Below, piece after piece: positions 1 to 9,415 of a stretch of DNA of 64,000 bases. The number at the start of each line of letters is the position of its first letter. The stretch's first letter is position 1. Location: positions 1 to 64,000 of the forward strand of contig NZ_VLKY01000003.1 in NCBI RefSeq assembly GCF_007830155.1, in the 5' to 3' direction. This DNA is from Pseudomonas duriflava (GTDB lineage: Bacteria; Pseudomonadota; Gammaproteobacteria; Pseudomonadales; Pseudomonadaceae). The notes under the pieces are model-generated. The model worked only from the letters and a program-made list of their open reading frames with translations. It had not been told where the DNA came from and made no database searches. The translations under genes were made by a program, and so were the position numbers.

Positions 1-15
1 TCAGGCAGGTTCAGG

Positions 16-1080
16 ATGAAAGTTCTGGTAACAGGTGGTGCGGGTTTCATTGGTTCTGCAGTGGTCCGTTTTTTGATTAATGAGACTGAGTGTCAGGTTG
101 CAAATGTTGATAAGCTGACCTACGCGGGCAACCTGGAGTCGCTGAACGAGGTTGCCTCTTCTGACCGTTATGAGTTTCACCAAGTCGATATCTGCGATAA
201 GGCTGCGCTTGAAAAGGTATTTTCTACCTTCAAGCCCCAAGCCGTCATGCATCTGGCTGCCGAGTCGCATGTCGATCGTTCAATCGAAGGTCCTGCCGAG
301 TTCATTCGTACCAATGTTTTGGGTACAGGGACTCTGCTTGAAGTAGCCCGCTCCTACTGGTTGGGGCTGGAGGCTGAAGCTAAAGAAGCTTTCCGCTTCC
401 ACCATATTTCTACGGACGAGGTATTTGGCGACCTACACGGTACAGATGATCTCTTTACCGAAACCACGCCTTATGCGCCCAGTTCGCCTTATTCAGCCAG
501 CAAGGCTGGTAGTGATCACTTAGTTCGTGCCTGGGGCCGTACTTATGGCCTGCCAGTACTTATTACGAACTGCTCTAACAACTATGGCCCGTTCCATTTT
601 CCTGAAAAGCTAATCCCTCACGTCATTCTAAACGCCATGCACGGCAAGTCTCTGCCGGTTTATGGTGACGGCTCGCAAATCCGTGATTGGTTGTTTGTTG
701 AGGATCATGCCCGTGCCCTCTATACCGTGGTCACTAAAGGCCAGGTAGGCGAGACCTATAATATTGGTGGGCATAATGAAAAGCGTAACCTTGAAGTGGT
801 AGAAACGATCTGTTCGCTTCTTGAAGAGCTAGCGCCTAACAAGCCAGCCGGCGTAAAGCAGTACCGCGATCTGATTACCTTTGTAAAGGATCGTCCAGGG
901 CATGATCTTCGTTATGCCATCGATGCCAGCAAGATTGCTACCGAGCTGGGCTGGGTTCCGCAGGAAAGCTTTGAAACTGGTTTACGTAAGACGGTCGAGT
1001 GGTATCTGAGTAATCGTGACTGGTGGCAGCGTGTGCTATCGGGGGAATATCGCCTGGAGCGTTTGGGCGAGGCTGTTTAA
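16..1080 (+). CDS. rfbB: dTDP-glucose 4,6-dehydratase
   Basis: Converts dTDP-glucose to dTDP-4-keto-6-deoxyglucose, the second step of dTDP-L-rhamnose synthesis, in the cytoplasm. The 354-residue product is full length for RmlB/RfbB. It shows the N-terminal NAD-binding GGAGFIG (residues 7-13), the family's catalytic Thr-Asp-Glu at 133-135 and the extended-SDR Tyr159-x3-Lys163 pair. Only 15 bases precede the start, so the promoter and any upstream rfbD cannot be seen. It is followed after 65 bases by rfbA in the same direction, and the three rfb genes very probably form one operon. Assignment is firm. Confidence 0.96.
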   Translation: MKVLVTGGAGFIGSAVVRFLINETECQVANVDKLTYAGNLESLNEVASSDRYEFHQVDICDKAALEKVFSTFKPQAVMHLAAESHVDRSIEGPAEFIRTNVLGTGTLLEVARSYWLGLEAEAKEAFRFHHISTDEVFGDLHGTDDLFTETTPYAPSSPYSASKAGSDHLVRAWGRTYGLPVLITNCSNNYGPFHFPEKLIPHVILNAMHGKSLPVYGDGSQIRDWLFVEDHARALYTVVTKGQVGETYNIGGHNEKRNLEVVETICSLLEELAPNKPAGVKQYRDLITFVKDRPGHDLRYAIDASKIATELGWVPQESFETGLRKTVEWYLSNRDWWQRVLSGEYRLERLGEAV

Positions 1081-1145
1081 GTAATGGTGTTCGAGCTCGT
1101 TGTATGTGTGTCGCTAACCCCTAAATTGGCTGAGAGGGATGTTCT

Positions 1146-2027
1146 ATGAAAAAGTACAAAGGAATTCTACTAGCGGGCGGTTCCGGGACACGTTTACATC
1201 CTATTACCCTAGGCGTATCCAAGCAGTCTTTGCCGGTATACGACAAGCCAATGATTTATTATCCGCTATCTGTGCTAATGCTGGCGGGTATTCGTGAAGT
1301 GTTGATCATTTCTACACCAACCGATCTACCAGGCTTCAAGCGTATGTTGGGTGATGGCAGCCAATTTGGCATTGAGCTAAGTTATGCCGAACAGCCTAGC
1401 CCAGATGGATTGGCGCAAGCTTTCATTATCGGCGCTGAGTTTGTTGGTGAAGACAATGTTTGTCTGGTGCTAGGCGATAACATCTTTTATGGTCAACACT
1501 TTACACAAAGTCTAGCTCAAGCCGCCCAGCGCGAAAAAGGCGCTACTGTATTTGGTTACTATGTAGCTGACCCCGAGCGTTTCGGTGTGGTGGACTTCGA
1601 TGAGAGTGGCAAGGCGTTAAGCATAGAAGAAAAGCCGAAGAAGCCCAGGTCAAACTATGCGGTAACTGGCCTTTACTTCTACGACAATGACGTTCTGGAT
1701 ATCGCTGCTAATATCAAGCCTTCACCGCGGGGTGAGCTTGAGATTACCGATGTGAACAATGAATACCTGCGTCGCGGCGATTTGAACGTGTCGGTATTAG
1801 GACGTGGTTTCGCCTGGCTCGATACCGGCACACATGATGCCTTGCTGGAAGCGGGGCATTTTGTGCAGACCATTGAAAAGCGCCAGGGGTTAAAAGTGGC
1901 CTGCCTTGAAGAAATCGCTTTGCAAAAAGGCTGGGTAACCACAGAACAGGTCGCCTTGCAGGCGGAGGCGCTCAGTAAAACGGGCTATGGCCAATATCTG
2001 GCACGTCTGATTGCAGGAGCGCGTTAA
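1146..2027 (+). CDS. rfbA: Glucose-1-phosphate thymidylyltransferase
   Basis: Makes dTDP-glucose from dTTP and glucose-1-phosphate, the entry step of dTDP-sugar synthesis. The 293-residue protein has the nucleotidyltransferase signature GGSGTRLHP at residues 11-19 and the [10 protein letters not shown] substrate motif typical of RmlA. The ATG is preceded by a GAGAGG ribosome-binding site. Its stop codon overlaps the rfbC start by one base (TAATG), indicating translational coupling. In many pseudomonads rfbD sits between rfbB and rfbA; here that slot holds only 65 non-coding bases. Confidence 0.96.
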   Translation: MKKYKGILLAGGSGTRLHPITLGVSKQSLPVYDKPMIYYPLSVLMLAGIREVLIISTPTDLPGFKRMLGDGSQFGIELSYAEQPSPDGLAQAFIIGAEFVGEDNVCLVLGDNIFYGQHFTQSLAQAAQREKGATVFGYYVADPERFGVVDFDESGKALSIEEKPKKPRSNYAVTGLYFYDNDVLDIAANIKPSPRGELEITDVNNEYLRRGDLNVSVLGRGFAWLDTGTHDALLEAGHFVQTIEKRQGLKVACLEEIALQKGWVTTEQVALQAEALSKTGYGQYLARLIAGAR

Positions 2028-2560
2028 TGGAAGTGATCGATACGGTCATTGATGACGTAAAGCTCATTCAACCGCGTATCTTCGGTGATGCGCGGGGGTT
2101 TTTCTTGGAAACGTTCCAGGCGGAGCGTTATGCAGAGAAGGCAGGGATAACACTACCTTTCGTTCAAGATAACCATTCACGCTCTTGCCGAGGCGTCTTG
2201 CGCGGTTTGCATTTCCAGCGTAGCCGCCCTCAAGGCAAGTTGGTTAGGTGTGTTCGAGGCGAAGTGTTGGATGTTGCGGTAGACATTCGTCAGGGCTCGC
2301 CGACTTTCGGGCGTTGGGTTGCGGAAGTTCTTTCTGAAGACAATAAGCGACAGCTTTGGATTCCGCCGGGTTTGGCGCATGGATTTGTAGTGCTGTCCGA
2401 GACGGCTGACTTTGAATATAAGTGCACTGATTATTACGACCCCACCGATGAAGGCTGTTTGATCTGGAACGATCCTGACTTGGGTATCGACTGGAAAGTC
2501 AGTGAGCCGCAACTGTCCGCTAAGGACGCTCAAGGGCTGCGTCTGTCGGAGCTTTATTAA
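2027..2560 (+). CDS. rfbC: dTDP-4-dehydrorhamnose 3,5-epimerase
   Basis: Epimerises C3 and C5 of dTDP-4-keto-6-deoxyglucose to give dTDP-4-keto-L-rhamnose. The 177-residue length fits the RmlC cupin family. Visible are the catalytic-region His62 (in LHFQ) and Lys71, the WIPPGLAHGF strand and the C-terminal YKCTDYYDP segment. It overlaps the rfbA stop by one base and is the last gene of the rfb operon; a convergent hairpin follows at 2613-2639. The next step, RfbD reductase, is not encoded in the window. Confidence 0.95.
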   Translation: MEVIDTVIDDVKLIQPRIFGDARGFFLETFQAERYAEKAGITLPFVQDNHSRSCRGVLRGLHFQRSRPQGKLVRCVRGEVLDVAVDIRQGSPTFGRWVAEVLSEDNKRQLWIPPGLAHGFVVLSETADFEYKCTDYYDPTDEGCLIWNDPDLGIDWKVSEPQLSAKDAQGLRLSELY

Positions 2561-2612
2561 TTCCTAAAAGGTAAAAGCCTGTCTAAATACGGTTTAAACC
2601 GCTTAAGGATAA

Positions 2613-2639
2613 ATCCTCTGTCCGTAAAGGACAGAGGAT
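2613..2639. terminator. Hairpin between convergent rfbC and the 2668-4266 gene
   Basis: A perfect 11-bp stem (ATCCTCTGTCC at 2613-2623, complement at 2629-2639) with a 5-base loop lies between two convergent genes. There is no long T-run on the plus side, so termination is inferred from position and stem strength. Confidence 0.6.
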
Positions 2640-2667
2640 AGGCAAGCACCTCGGGTTTCTGCTGAGT

Positions 2668-4266
2668 CTAGTTAGTCCTGCGCCACTGATGTTGGTCCTT
2701 TACAAAGACTACGGTACGGTTGTCGCTTTCTATAACGGTTGCCTTGGTGTACTCCGGCAAGTCCACTTGAAAATCTTTTCCTTGCAAATACACACCACCA
2801 CAGGCCCCTGCTTCGCGGCGGAAATCCACAGGCTCCTTGCGTAGTTCATGGATGCCTCGGTGGAACAACAGGTTGGCATAGCCGCGCACGCTCATATCGG
2901 TCGACAGAACGGCACATTGAGTATTTAACTCTTGAGCTACCAAGGCGACCAGTTGCTTGTTCTCATGGTCGATTTGCGTCCAGGCGGCATACGTAGCGAT
3001 ATCGTTTTTGTAGACCGTACAGCCTTGAACGGCTGCGAAGGCGACCAGTGCCGCCATCGCAGCGCGGCCTTTGGTTTGGAAAACGATAAAGGACAAGGCC
3101 AAGATCAAAGCAGCAGGAAAGATAAATTTGAGCCGATCAAAAGAAAACTGCGTAGCATGCTGCAACATGATCACGTTTTCCAGCAGCGGTACGGCTGCTG
3201 CGATCAGGATCACCCATGTGACCGCCTGTGCGCGGCTATGGGTAGCCTGATGCTTCTTCGCCCAGATCAACATCGCACCGGCGAGCGCCAGGGCGGCGAT
3301 AAAGTAGCCATACGAAAGTATATATCCCTGCAGCAAATCGAGCGGATTGCTGCCGGCCGAAGCGCTACGTGCTAGAAAGCGGCGGGCAAAGGCCTTGAGC
3401 GTGGGCAACAGGCCGGCGGCGAGGCTGTAGTGCAGGATCGTAATGACACCTGACAGAAAGGTGGCAATAAACACCTTCTTGGCCAGTAGCCGCGAGCCTT
3501 CGATCTTGAGAGTGTTAAGCCACAGGATGCAGAAAACGCCGAAGTTGAAGAAATAGCCTGTCCATTCTGTCAGCGCACCGAAAAAGACTAGTGCACAAAG
3601 TGCCCAGGCATAGTGCGTCCGGCTGCGCGAATCCGTAGCGGACAGATATTTGAACAGTACAAAGAGCGAAGACAACAGGACTAGCTGGTAAAAGCTGTGT
3701 ACCCAATAAATCACGCCATGGGACAGCAGGGCTTCACGGCTGAAAAGTGCAATAACCGACCCGAGCAATGCTCCAGCGGCAGCAGGCCAGGCCCTTAACC
3801 CATTGAACCGCAGAATATCGAAAAGAAAGCCGAACAACATAAAAGCGATCAATCCGCTCAGCGCTACGTTGAACAGCGCCAGGCTTTCAAGCGAGATGTC
3901 CTGGCCAAACGCTTTCAGGGCAAGATAAGGCGCCAGAAAGCCGTAAGGGGTAAAGCTGGTATAGACATAATCACCTGTCCGCGTAGGAATGGTCGCTCCC
4001 CAGGCTATGTTCTTGTCCAGCTCGTTACCCAGCGAAATCGTGGGCAGAAGCCAGTGATTCTGTACGCCGGATTCATTGAGCGCATTGATGGTGATAAGAA
4101 CATGGTAGCTGGCCTCCAGATTCTGTGAGCCGGTCACTTTTTCGAAATCTGGCAGACGGAACAGCAGTGAGGCGACCAGTAGGACGGCAACTCCCAATAA
4201 ACCTAGATAGAAAGGTTTTTGCCCAGAATATCCAACACTTTGTACGGAATAATCGAAACTCCTCAT
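2668..4266 (-). CDS. Polytopic inner-membrane protein of unknown function, possibly GT-C type
   Basis: I do not recognise a specific family. The 532-residue protein has one hydrophobic helix near residues 20-40, then a hydrophilic segment with acidic residues (LPDFEKVTGSQNLEAS), about ten further hydrophobic helices to roughly residue 420, and a soluble C-terminal domain. A first membrane helix followed by an acidic periplasmic loop and many helices is the layout of GT-C glycosyltransferases that use polyprenyl-phosphate sugars, so a role in modifying O-polysaccharide or lipid A is possible, but no catalytic motif proves this. It is transcribed towards the rfb operon and away from the XRE gene. 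The nearby sugar genes are only weak context. Confidence 0.7.
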   Translation of the reverse strand: MRSFDYSVQSVGYSGQKPFYLGLLGVAVLLVASLLFRLPDFEKVTGSQNLEASYHVLITINALNESGVQNHWLLPTISLGNELDKNIAWGATIPTRTGDYVYTSFTPYGFLAPYLALKAFGQDISLESLALFNVALSGLIAFMLFGFLFDILRFNGLRAWPAAAGALLGSVIALFSREALLSHGVIYWVHSFYQLVLLSSLFVLFKYLSATDSRSRTHYAWALCALVFFGALTEWTGYFFNFGVFCILWLNTLKIEGSRLLAKKVFIATFLSGVITILHYSLAAGLLPTLKAFARRFLARSASAGSNPLDLLQGYILSYGYFIAALALAGAMLIWAKKHQATHSRAQAVTWVILIAAAVPLLENVIMLQHATQFSFDRLKFIFPAALILALSFIVFQTKGRAAMAALVAFAAVQGCTVYKNDIATYAAWTQIDHENKQLVALVAQELNTQCAVLSTDMSVRGYANLLFHRGIHELRKEPVDFRREAGACGGVYLQGKDFQVDLPEYTKATVIESDNRTVVFVKDQHQWRRTN

Positions 4267-4710
4267 TCGTTCCCTCCTAAGATACGCAGCGAAAATACTT
4301 TTCGAAGCCAGACCGAGGCGCGTTAAGACGCGAAAAACGTTCTCGGGTCGGCAGGCAATTCCATGCCTGGTCAGGACGGCAGATGGCAGCGGGGTGATAT
4401 TTCAGGCGGTTACTGTCCTGTGAAAGAACAGCTAGGCCGTCTGGGCTGCCAATGATCAGAGTTTCTCTGACTGAAAGTGAGCGGACACTACAAAAAGACC
4501 GTTACTTAATCCTTTTGTGGACAGCGGGAATAGCGACACCTGATGCCAGAACGCTACTCCCTCTGCGAGTCTAGGAGGGGACGAGGAGGCGTCAAGGAGA
4601 TGTACTGAATGAGTACTGGGCGTGATACACGTTTTTTGAAATAGTCCTTAAAACGAGCACTCTTTCTTCCGCTTATCTAAAAAACGTGTCCATTCCCGCG
4701 GCTTACAAGG
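4267..4710. other. Intergenic region, no gene seen
   Basis: About 440 bases upstream of the 2668-4266 membrane-protein gene and downstream of the XRE gene. It should hold the promoter of the membrane-protein gene. A 6-bp hairpin (CAGGCA/TGCCTG) lies near 4360. A cluster of purine-rich, RBS-like strings (4574-4600) precedes only an 11-codon plus-strand ORF that leads nowhere. No convincing gene or RNA was found. Confidence 0.5.
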
Positions 4711-5445
4711 CTAGCGCGTGCTGTACCGTTCGAATAAGCCGTAACGCCATTGCCGTACGGCCAAGACGGTTGTGGTGCCGAAGCGTTGTTTGATCGGCAG
4801 ATCCGCCTCGTCCCGACACAGCTCATTGAACTCCCGTGCCAAGCGCTGCAGCTTTTGTTGCCACTGTGCATTACCGGCGCGTGAGAGCAGCCCGTTGAGG
4901 ACCAGCAGTTTTTCCGCCTCGCTGTCAAAGCGTGACTGAAAGAAGTCATGGGCGACACGCTTCTGAAAGAACTGTTGGATCGGGCCGGCAGGTCGCCAGC
5001 GGAAGTCGCGACTGATTAAAAGCCGGATACGGTTGCCGGGAAGCAATTCAATAAGCTTTAGGCGATCAAGCCGTACGAGCTGCTGAATGCACTCGGCAGG
5101 CGTAAGCCGGTACTGCTCGATAATATTGGTAAAGCTATAGCCGTTGATGACACAGACAGCGACCAGCAACAGCAAGCCGTCGCCTGCAATCTCCCGCTCT
5201 TGTGCCTCGCTTAGCTCAGTGATCTGGCGCTGTTGCACCGCCATGGTCTGGACCAGTTCACTAATATCCATCTCGATCAACTCGCAGATGGTTTCGAGGC
5301 GCTGCAAGGTAAAATTTTCGTCGGCGAATAGCCGTTTTACCGAGGCCTCGCTCAAGCTGAGTGCCTGTGCGACATCAGCATAAGTTTTGCCATGGAGCTT
5401 GAGCTGTTTTTTGAGCGTTTCGATCAAAGAAGAAACTTGAGGCAT
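4711..5445 (-). CDS. XRE-family helix-turn-helix transcriptional regulator
   Basis: A 244-residue DNA-binding regulator. Residues about 8-65 form a Cro/CI-type HTH (TYADVAQALSLSEASVKRLFADENFTLQ), and the remaining ~175 residues form an uncharacterised helical C-terminal domain that may sense a ligand. The gene is divergent from aas with 152 bases between the start codons. That interval contains CGCTAC-type repeats that could be its operator (see 5483-5522). Control of aas, and thus of lysophospholipid recycling, is inferred from position only. Confidence 0.85.
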   Translation of the reverse strand: MPQVSSLIETLKKQLKLHGKTYADVAQALSLSEASVKRLFADENFTLQRLETICELIEMDISELVQTMAVQQRQITELSEAQEREIAGDGLLLLVAVCVINGYSFTNIIEQYRLTPAECIQQLVRLDRLKLIELLPGNRIRLLISRDFRWRPAGPIQQFFQKRVAHDFFQSRFDSEAEKLLVLNGLLSRAGNAQWQQKLQRLAREFNELCRDEADLPIKQRFGTTTVLAVRQWRYGLFERYSTR

Positions 5446-5482
5446 CTGCAGGTCTCGAACATAAGGTGCCTAGGCTACTGGA

Positions 5483-5522
5483 AGTAGCGTATAGCGCTAC
5501 TCACGATCTAGTTTAACGCTAC
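5483..5522. promoter_or_regulatory. Candidate operator in the XRE/aas divergent promoter
   Basis: An inverted repeat, AGTAGCG (5483-5489) and CGCTACT (5495-5501) around 5 bases, is followed by a further CGCTAC at 5517-5522, exactly 22 bases after the previous one. Repeated half-sites beside a divergent HTH-regulator gene are the usual picture of an autoregulatory operator. Binding by the XRE protein is inference. Confidence 0.45.
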
Positions 5523-5597
5523 GTTTTGCATTTTAGTTGTAGATTTCGAGCCATCTCGGCAGTCTGCCCACCTCTTACATCGCTCCAGAGGCTTGTT

Positions 5598-8500
5598 ATG
5601 GACAAACTGCACCGGTTCCCGGGCGCCTGGCCTTACCTGATCGCAATCTTTCTGAATGCCTTCGTCGACCTGGGCCACAAGATCATCATTCAGAACACCG
5701 TTTTCAAGATCTACGATGGCTCGACCCAGGTTGTGCTGACAGCCCTGGTCAACGGTCTGATGCTGCTTCCCTTTATCCTGCTATTCAGTCCTTCAGGCTA
5801 TGTATCGGATACCTTCGCCAAAGTACGAGTGATGCGGCTGTCCGCCTGGGCGGCCGTCGGGATTACCGGGTTGATCACCTGGTCTTATTACGCGGGCTGG
5901 TTTGGCTTAGCGTTTGCGATGACCTTGTTGTTGGCCATTCAGGCAACGTTTTACTCGCCTGCCAAGTACGGCTATATCAAGACATTGTTTGGCAAGGCAC
6001 GTCTGGCCGAAGCTAACGGTCTGGTGCAGGCAGTGTCCATCGTAGCGATTTTGGGCGGCACTTTTGTCTTTACAGCACTATTTGAATCCTTGCTTTCGAC
6101 CGAGGCTCAGACCGCCGACCAAATGCTGCTGGATATTGCACCGCTGGGCTGGCTGCTGGTAGTCAACAGCCTGATCGAACTGGTCTTGCTGTATCGCCTG
6201 CCGGTGAGTGAGGCGCCTGCGTCACGCCGGCCGTTTTCCTGGCCCGCTTATATCCGCGGGCAGGCCGCAATTGCTAACTTGCAGGTGTTGAAGACGCAAC
6301 CTGTGATTCGCCTGTCAATTATCGGGCTGGCTACATTCTGGTCGGTAGGGCAGGTGATGCTGGCCGCGTTTCCGTCCTATGCCAAAGAAAGCCTGGGTGT
6401 GACCAATGCGTTGGTCATCCAGGGCATCCTTGCTGCTAGCGGTATCGGGATCGCCCTGGGATCGGCACTGGCTAGCAAGCTGTCCCTCAACCGCATCGAA
6501 ACTGGACTGGTCCCGCTGGGAGCGCTAGGGATTGCCGTTGGCTTGGGTGGATTGCTGCTGCTGGATTCCGCCACGACACACGCACTTAATTTCATTTTCA
6601 TCGGCATTATGGGCGGGTTATTTATCGTTCCGCTCAATGCCTTGATCCAGTTCTATGCGCCGGAAGAGGAGCTTGGCACTGTGCTGGCGGCCAGTAACTG
6701 GATTCAGAATATCGCCATGCTGGGTTTTCTGGTCCTGACGGCTGTGTTCGCCCTGGTCGGCGTCGACAGTTATTACCTCCTGGGCCTGATTGCTGCCGTC
6801 GCCTTAATCGGCGGTGCTTATACGGTTGGCAAACTGCCGCAAAGTCTGGTGCGGTTTCTGCTCAGTTTCTTCATGACGCGCCACTACAAGGTAGAGGTGC
6901 ATGGCTTGCAGAACCTGCCGGCCCAGGGTGGCGTGCTGCTACTAGGCAATCACATCAGTTGGATTGATTGGGCTATCGTGCAGATTGCCAGCCCACGGCC
7001 GGTACGGTTCGTGATGCTCAAAAGTATCTATGAGCTCTGGTTTGTCCGCTGGCTGTTCAAGGCTATGGGTTGCATTCCCATCCAACCGGGCGCCGGTGCG
7101 GCACAAGCCTTGGAGCAGGTGGCCGATCTGCTCAACCAGGGTGAAGTGGTCTGCTTGTTTCCGGAAGGCGCGATCAGCCGGACCGGCCAGTTAGGCGAGT
7201 TTCGCCGGGGCTATGAGCGGGCATGCGAAAAAGCCAACGCCGACGTGGTCATCGTGCCGTTTTACCTGCGCGGTCTGTGGGGCAGTCAGTTCTCCCGTTC
7301 CTCCAGCAAGCTCAAGGAGCTGCGCGATGCACCGCTGCACCGCAGCGTTGTGGTTGCCTTTGGCAAGACGCTACCCAAGGACACTCCGGCCGATGTGCTC
7401 AAGCGGCGAATCTTTGACCAGGCCATTCGCTCCTGGCAGGCCTATATGGACGATCTGCCGACCCTGGCGGATGCCTGGATCGATAGCGTGAAGCGCCGCC
7501 CCGGTGAATTGGCTATTGCCGATACATTGGGCCAGCCGCTCAAGGCCGCCCATGCATTGGCTGCCAGCCACGCTATGGCGCGACGTATGCGTAAACTCAG
7601 CCCGGAGCAGAACGTCGGTTTGCTATTACCCACCAGCGCCGGTGGCGTGCTGGCCAATATGGCAACCTTGCTGGCCGGTAAAACTGTAGTGAACCTGAAC
7701 TACACGGCCAGCCAGGACGCCCTGCGTTCGGCTCTCGAGCAGTCCGGTATCCAGACCGTGTACAGTTCCAAACGATTTATCAGCAAGCTGGAACAGCGGG
7801 GCCTACCAGTCGCTGACGTCCTGGCAGGTCGTCAAATTGTCTACCTGGAGGACATGAGGCAGGGGTTCACCAAACAGGAGCTGATGCTGACTTGGCTGGC
7901 GATCCGGGTATTGCCGGCGTGGCTGCTGCGACCGCTGCTGAGCCACTCGCACAACCCCGATGCCACGGCAACTATCCTGTTCTCCAGCGGCAGCGAGGGG
8001 GCACCCAAGGGCGTAATGCTCAGCCATCGCAACATCATGGCTAACCTTAAGCAGACGTCCGACGTGCTTAACACTCAAGACGATGATGTGGTCATGGCCT
8101 CGCTGCCCTTGTTCCATGCCTTCGGCCTGACCGTAACGCAATTTCTACCGCTGATTGAGGGGCTGCCTCTGGTCTGCCATGCCGATCCGACCGATGTGGT
8201 CGGTATTGCCAAGGCCGTAACAACCTACCGCGCTACTATCATGTGTGGCACATCGACCTTCCTGCGCCTGTTCGTGCGTAACCGCAAAGTACATCCGCTG
8301 ATGCTGGATAGCCTGCGTATCATCGTGGCCGGGGCAGAAAAGCTCAGTACCGATGTACGCGAGTCCTTTACACTCAAGTTCAACAAGGACATCTACGAGG
8401 GCTACGGCGCTACCGAGACCTCACCCGTCGCTTCGGTCAACCTGCCGGATGCCATCGACGTTGCTTATATGCAGGTGCAGTGTGGCGGTAGAAAAGGCAC

Positions 8501-9074
8501 CGTAGGCATGCCCTTGCCGGGGACTAGCCTGAAAATCGTCGATCCGGAGAGTTTCGAGGAACTCCCTACCGGCCAGGAAGGCATGATCCTGATTGGCGGC
8601 CCTCAGGTTATGCAGGGTTATTTAAACAACCCGGCCAAGACGGCCACCGCTATCCGCGAGCTGGACGGCGTACGCTGGTACGTAACCGGTGACAAGGGCC
8701 GCCTGGACGAAGATGGTTTTCTTACTATCGTCGACCGTTATTCGCGCTTCGCCAAAATCGGTGGGGAAATGGTCAGCCTGGGCTCGGTAGAACAGGCCTT
8801 GAGCCGCTTGATTGGAAGCTCTGACATTGAGGTCATGGCTGTCAGCGTGCCGGATGCCAGGAAAGGCGAGCGGATCGTTATCTTGTATGAGCAGCCTCTC
8901 GATAGCGCGGCGTTGGAAAAACAAATGCTGGCAGCCGGGCATAATCCGCTAATGGTGCCGTCGGCATGGATTCAAGTGGAAGCCCTGCCCAGGTTAGGTT
9001 CTGGCAAGGCGGATACAGTTGCTGCGAAACAGCTGGCCATAGCGGCCAGTCCGGCAGAAAGTACGTCCGACTAG
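5598..9074 (+). CDS. aas: Three-domain acyl-ACP synthetase / lysophospholipid acyltransferase with LplT-like flippase
   Basis: A fusion that would import lysophospholipid and re-acylate it at the inner membrane. The N-terminal ~420 residues are a 12-helix MFS domain like LplT. Next comes a PlsC acyltransferase with NHISWID (His452-x4-Asp457) and FPEG. The C-terminal half is an AMP-forming acyl-ACP synthetase with the phosphate loop ILFSSGSEGAPKG near residue 795, YGATETSP, and YVTGDKGRLDEDG. In E. coli LplT and Aas are separate proteins. I chose ATG 5598 (1158 aa), which has AGAGG six bases upstream, over the in-frame ATG at 5526. A terminator follows at 9081. Confidence 0.93.
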   Translation: MDKLHRFPGAWPYLIAIFLNAFVDLGHKIIIQNTVFKIYDGSTQVVLTALVNGLMLLPFILLFSPSGYVSDTFAKVRVMRLSAWAAVGITGLITWSYYAGWFGLAFAMTLLLAIQATFYSPAKYGYIKTLFGKARLAEANGLVQAVSIVAILGGTFVFTALFESLLSTEAQTADQMLLDIAPLGWLLVVNSLIELVLLYRLPVSEAPASRRPFSWPAYIRGQAAIANLQVLKTQPVIRLSIIGLATFWSVGQVMLAAFPSYAKESLGVTNALVIQGILAASGIGIALGSALASKLSLNRIETGLVPLGALGIAVGLGGLLLLDSATTHALNFIFIGIMGGLFIVPLNALIQFYAPEEELGTVLAASNWIQNIAMLGFLVLTAVFALVGVDSYYLLGLIAAVALIGGAYTVGKLPQSLVRFLLSFFMTRHYKVEVHGLQNLPAQGGVLLLGNHISWIDWAIVQIASPRPVRFVMLKSIYELWFVRWLFKAMGCIPIQPGAGAAQALEQVADLLNQGEVVCLFPEGAISRTGQLGEFRRGYERACEKANADVVIVPFYLRGLWGSQFSRSSSKLKELRDAPLHRSVVVAFGKTLPKDTPADVLKRRIFDQAIRSWQAYMDDLPTLADAWIDSVKRRPGELAIADTLGQPLKAAHALAASHAMARRMRKLSPEQNVGLLLPTSAGGVLANMATLLAGKTVVNLNYTASQDALRSALEQSGIQTVYSSKRFISKLEQRGLPVADVLAGRQIVYLEDMRQGFTKQELMLTWLAIRVLPAWLLRPLLSHSHNPDATATILFSSGSEGAPKGVMLSHRNIMANLKQTSDVLNTQDDDVVMASLPLFHAFGLTVTQFLPLIEGLPLVCHADPTDVVGIAKAVTTYRATIMCGTSTFLRLFVRNRKVHPLMLDSLRIIVAGAEKLSTDVRESFTLKFNKDIYEGYGATETSPVASVNLPDAIDVAYMQVQCGGRKGTVGMPLPGTSLKIVDPESFEELPTGQEGMILIGGPQVMQGYLNNPAKTATAIRELDGVRWYVTGDKGRLDEDGFLTIVDRYSRFAKIGGEMVSLGSVEQALSRLIGSSDIEVMAVSVPDARKGERIVILYEQPLDSAALEKQMLAAGHNPLMVPSAWIQVEALPRLGSGKADTVAAKQLAIAASPAESTSD

Positions 9075-9080
9075 GCAGGA

Positions 9081-9118
9081 AAACGACCCGCGGGCGAGGG
9101 CAGGCCCACGGGTCGTTT
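9081..9118 (+). terminator. Rho-independent terminator after aas
   Basis: A long stem pairs AAACGACCCG (9081-9090) with CGGGTCGTTT (9109-9118) and continues inward with GGGC/GCCC after one mismatch. It lies seven bases after the aas stop and ends in TTT. Confidence 0.75.
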
Positions 9119-9166
9119 AGAATGACGCCCTGTTTCCTGTCGGGCCCGCCTGAAAACGAGTAGTTG

Positions 9167-9415
9167 ATGACTGAAAAAGAATTGATCGCCATCGTGACCC
9201 GCGCTATCGAATCCGGCGACCTGCCCGATTTCACCCCTTCGCTGACCGGCGCCCTGCTGTTCGAAACCCTGATCGAAGAATGGGACAACCTGGGCGAAGA
9301 GAGCCGCGGCAATCTCCTGCTGGTACTAAGCCTCTTGGCTAAGGAATTGTCGGCGGAAGCCAAGGCCGAGCGGGAAACGCAGCGGATTTTGAACAGGTTG
9401 CGGAAGGGGCGTTAA
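9167..9415 (+). CDS. Small conserved-looking protein of unknown function
   Basis: An 82-residue acidic, soluble protein that starts MTEKELIAIVTRAIES and ends in a basic tail (RILNRLRKGR). It is predicted to be mostly helical with no signal peptide or membrane segment. The ATG at 9167 was preferred to the overlapping TTG at 9164. It begins 49 bases after the aas terminator hairpin, so it may have its own promoter or depend on readthrough. I do not recognise a named family; codon use is like its neighbours and the reading frame looks genuinely coding. Confidence 0.7.
   Translation: MTEKELIAIVTRAIESGDLPDFTPSLTGALLFETLIEEWDNLGEESRGNLLLVLSLLAKELSAEAKAERETQRILNRLRKGR

Noticed and set aside
4608..4640. 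Eleven-codon ORF after an AAGGAG sequence, as a leader peptide
   Set aside because: It points towards the 3' end of a minus-strand gene and no plus-strand gene follows that it could regulate.
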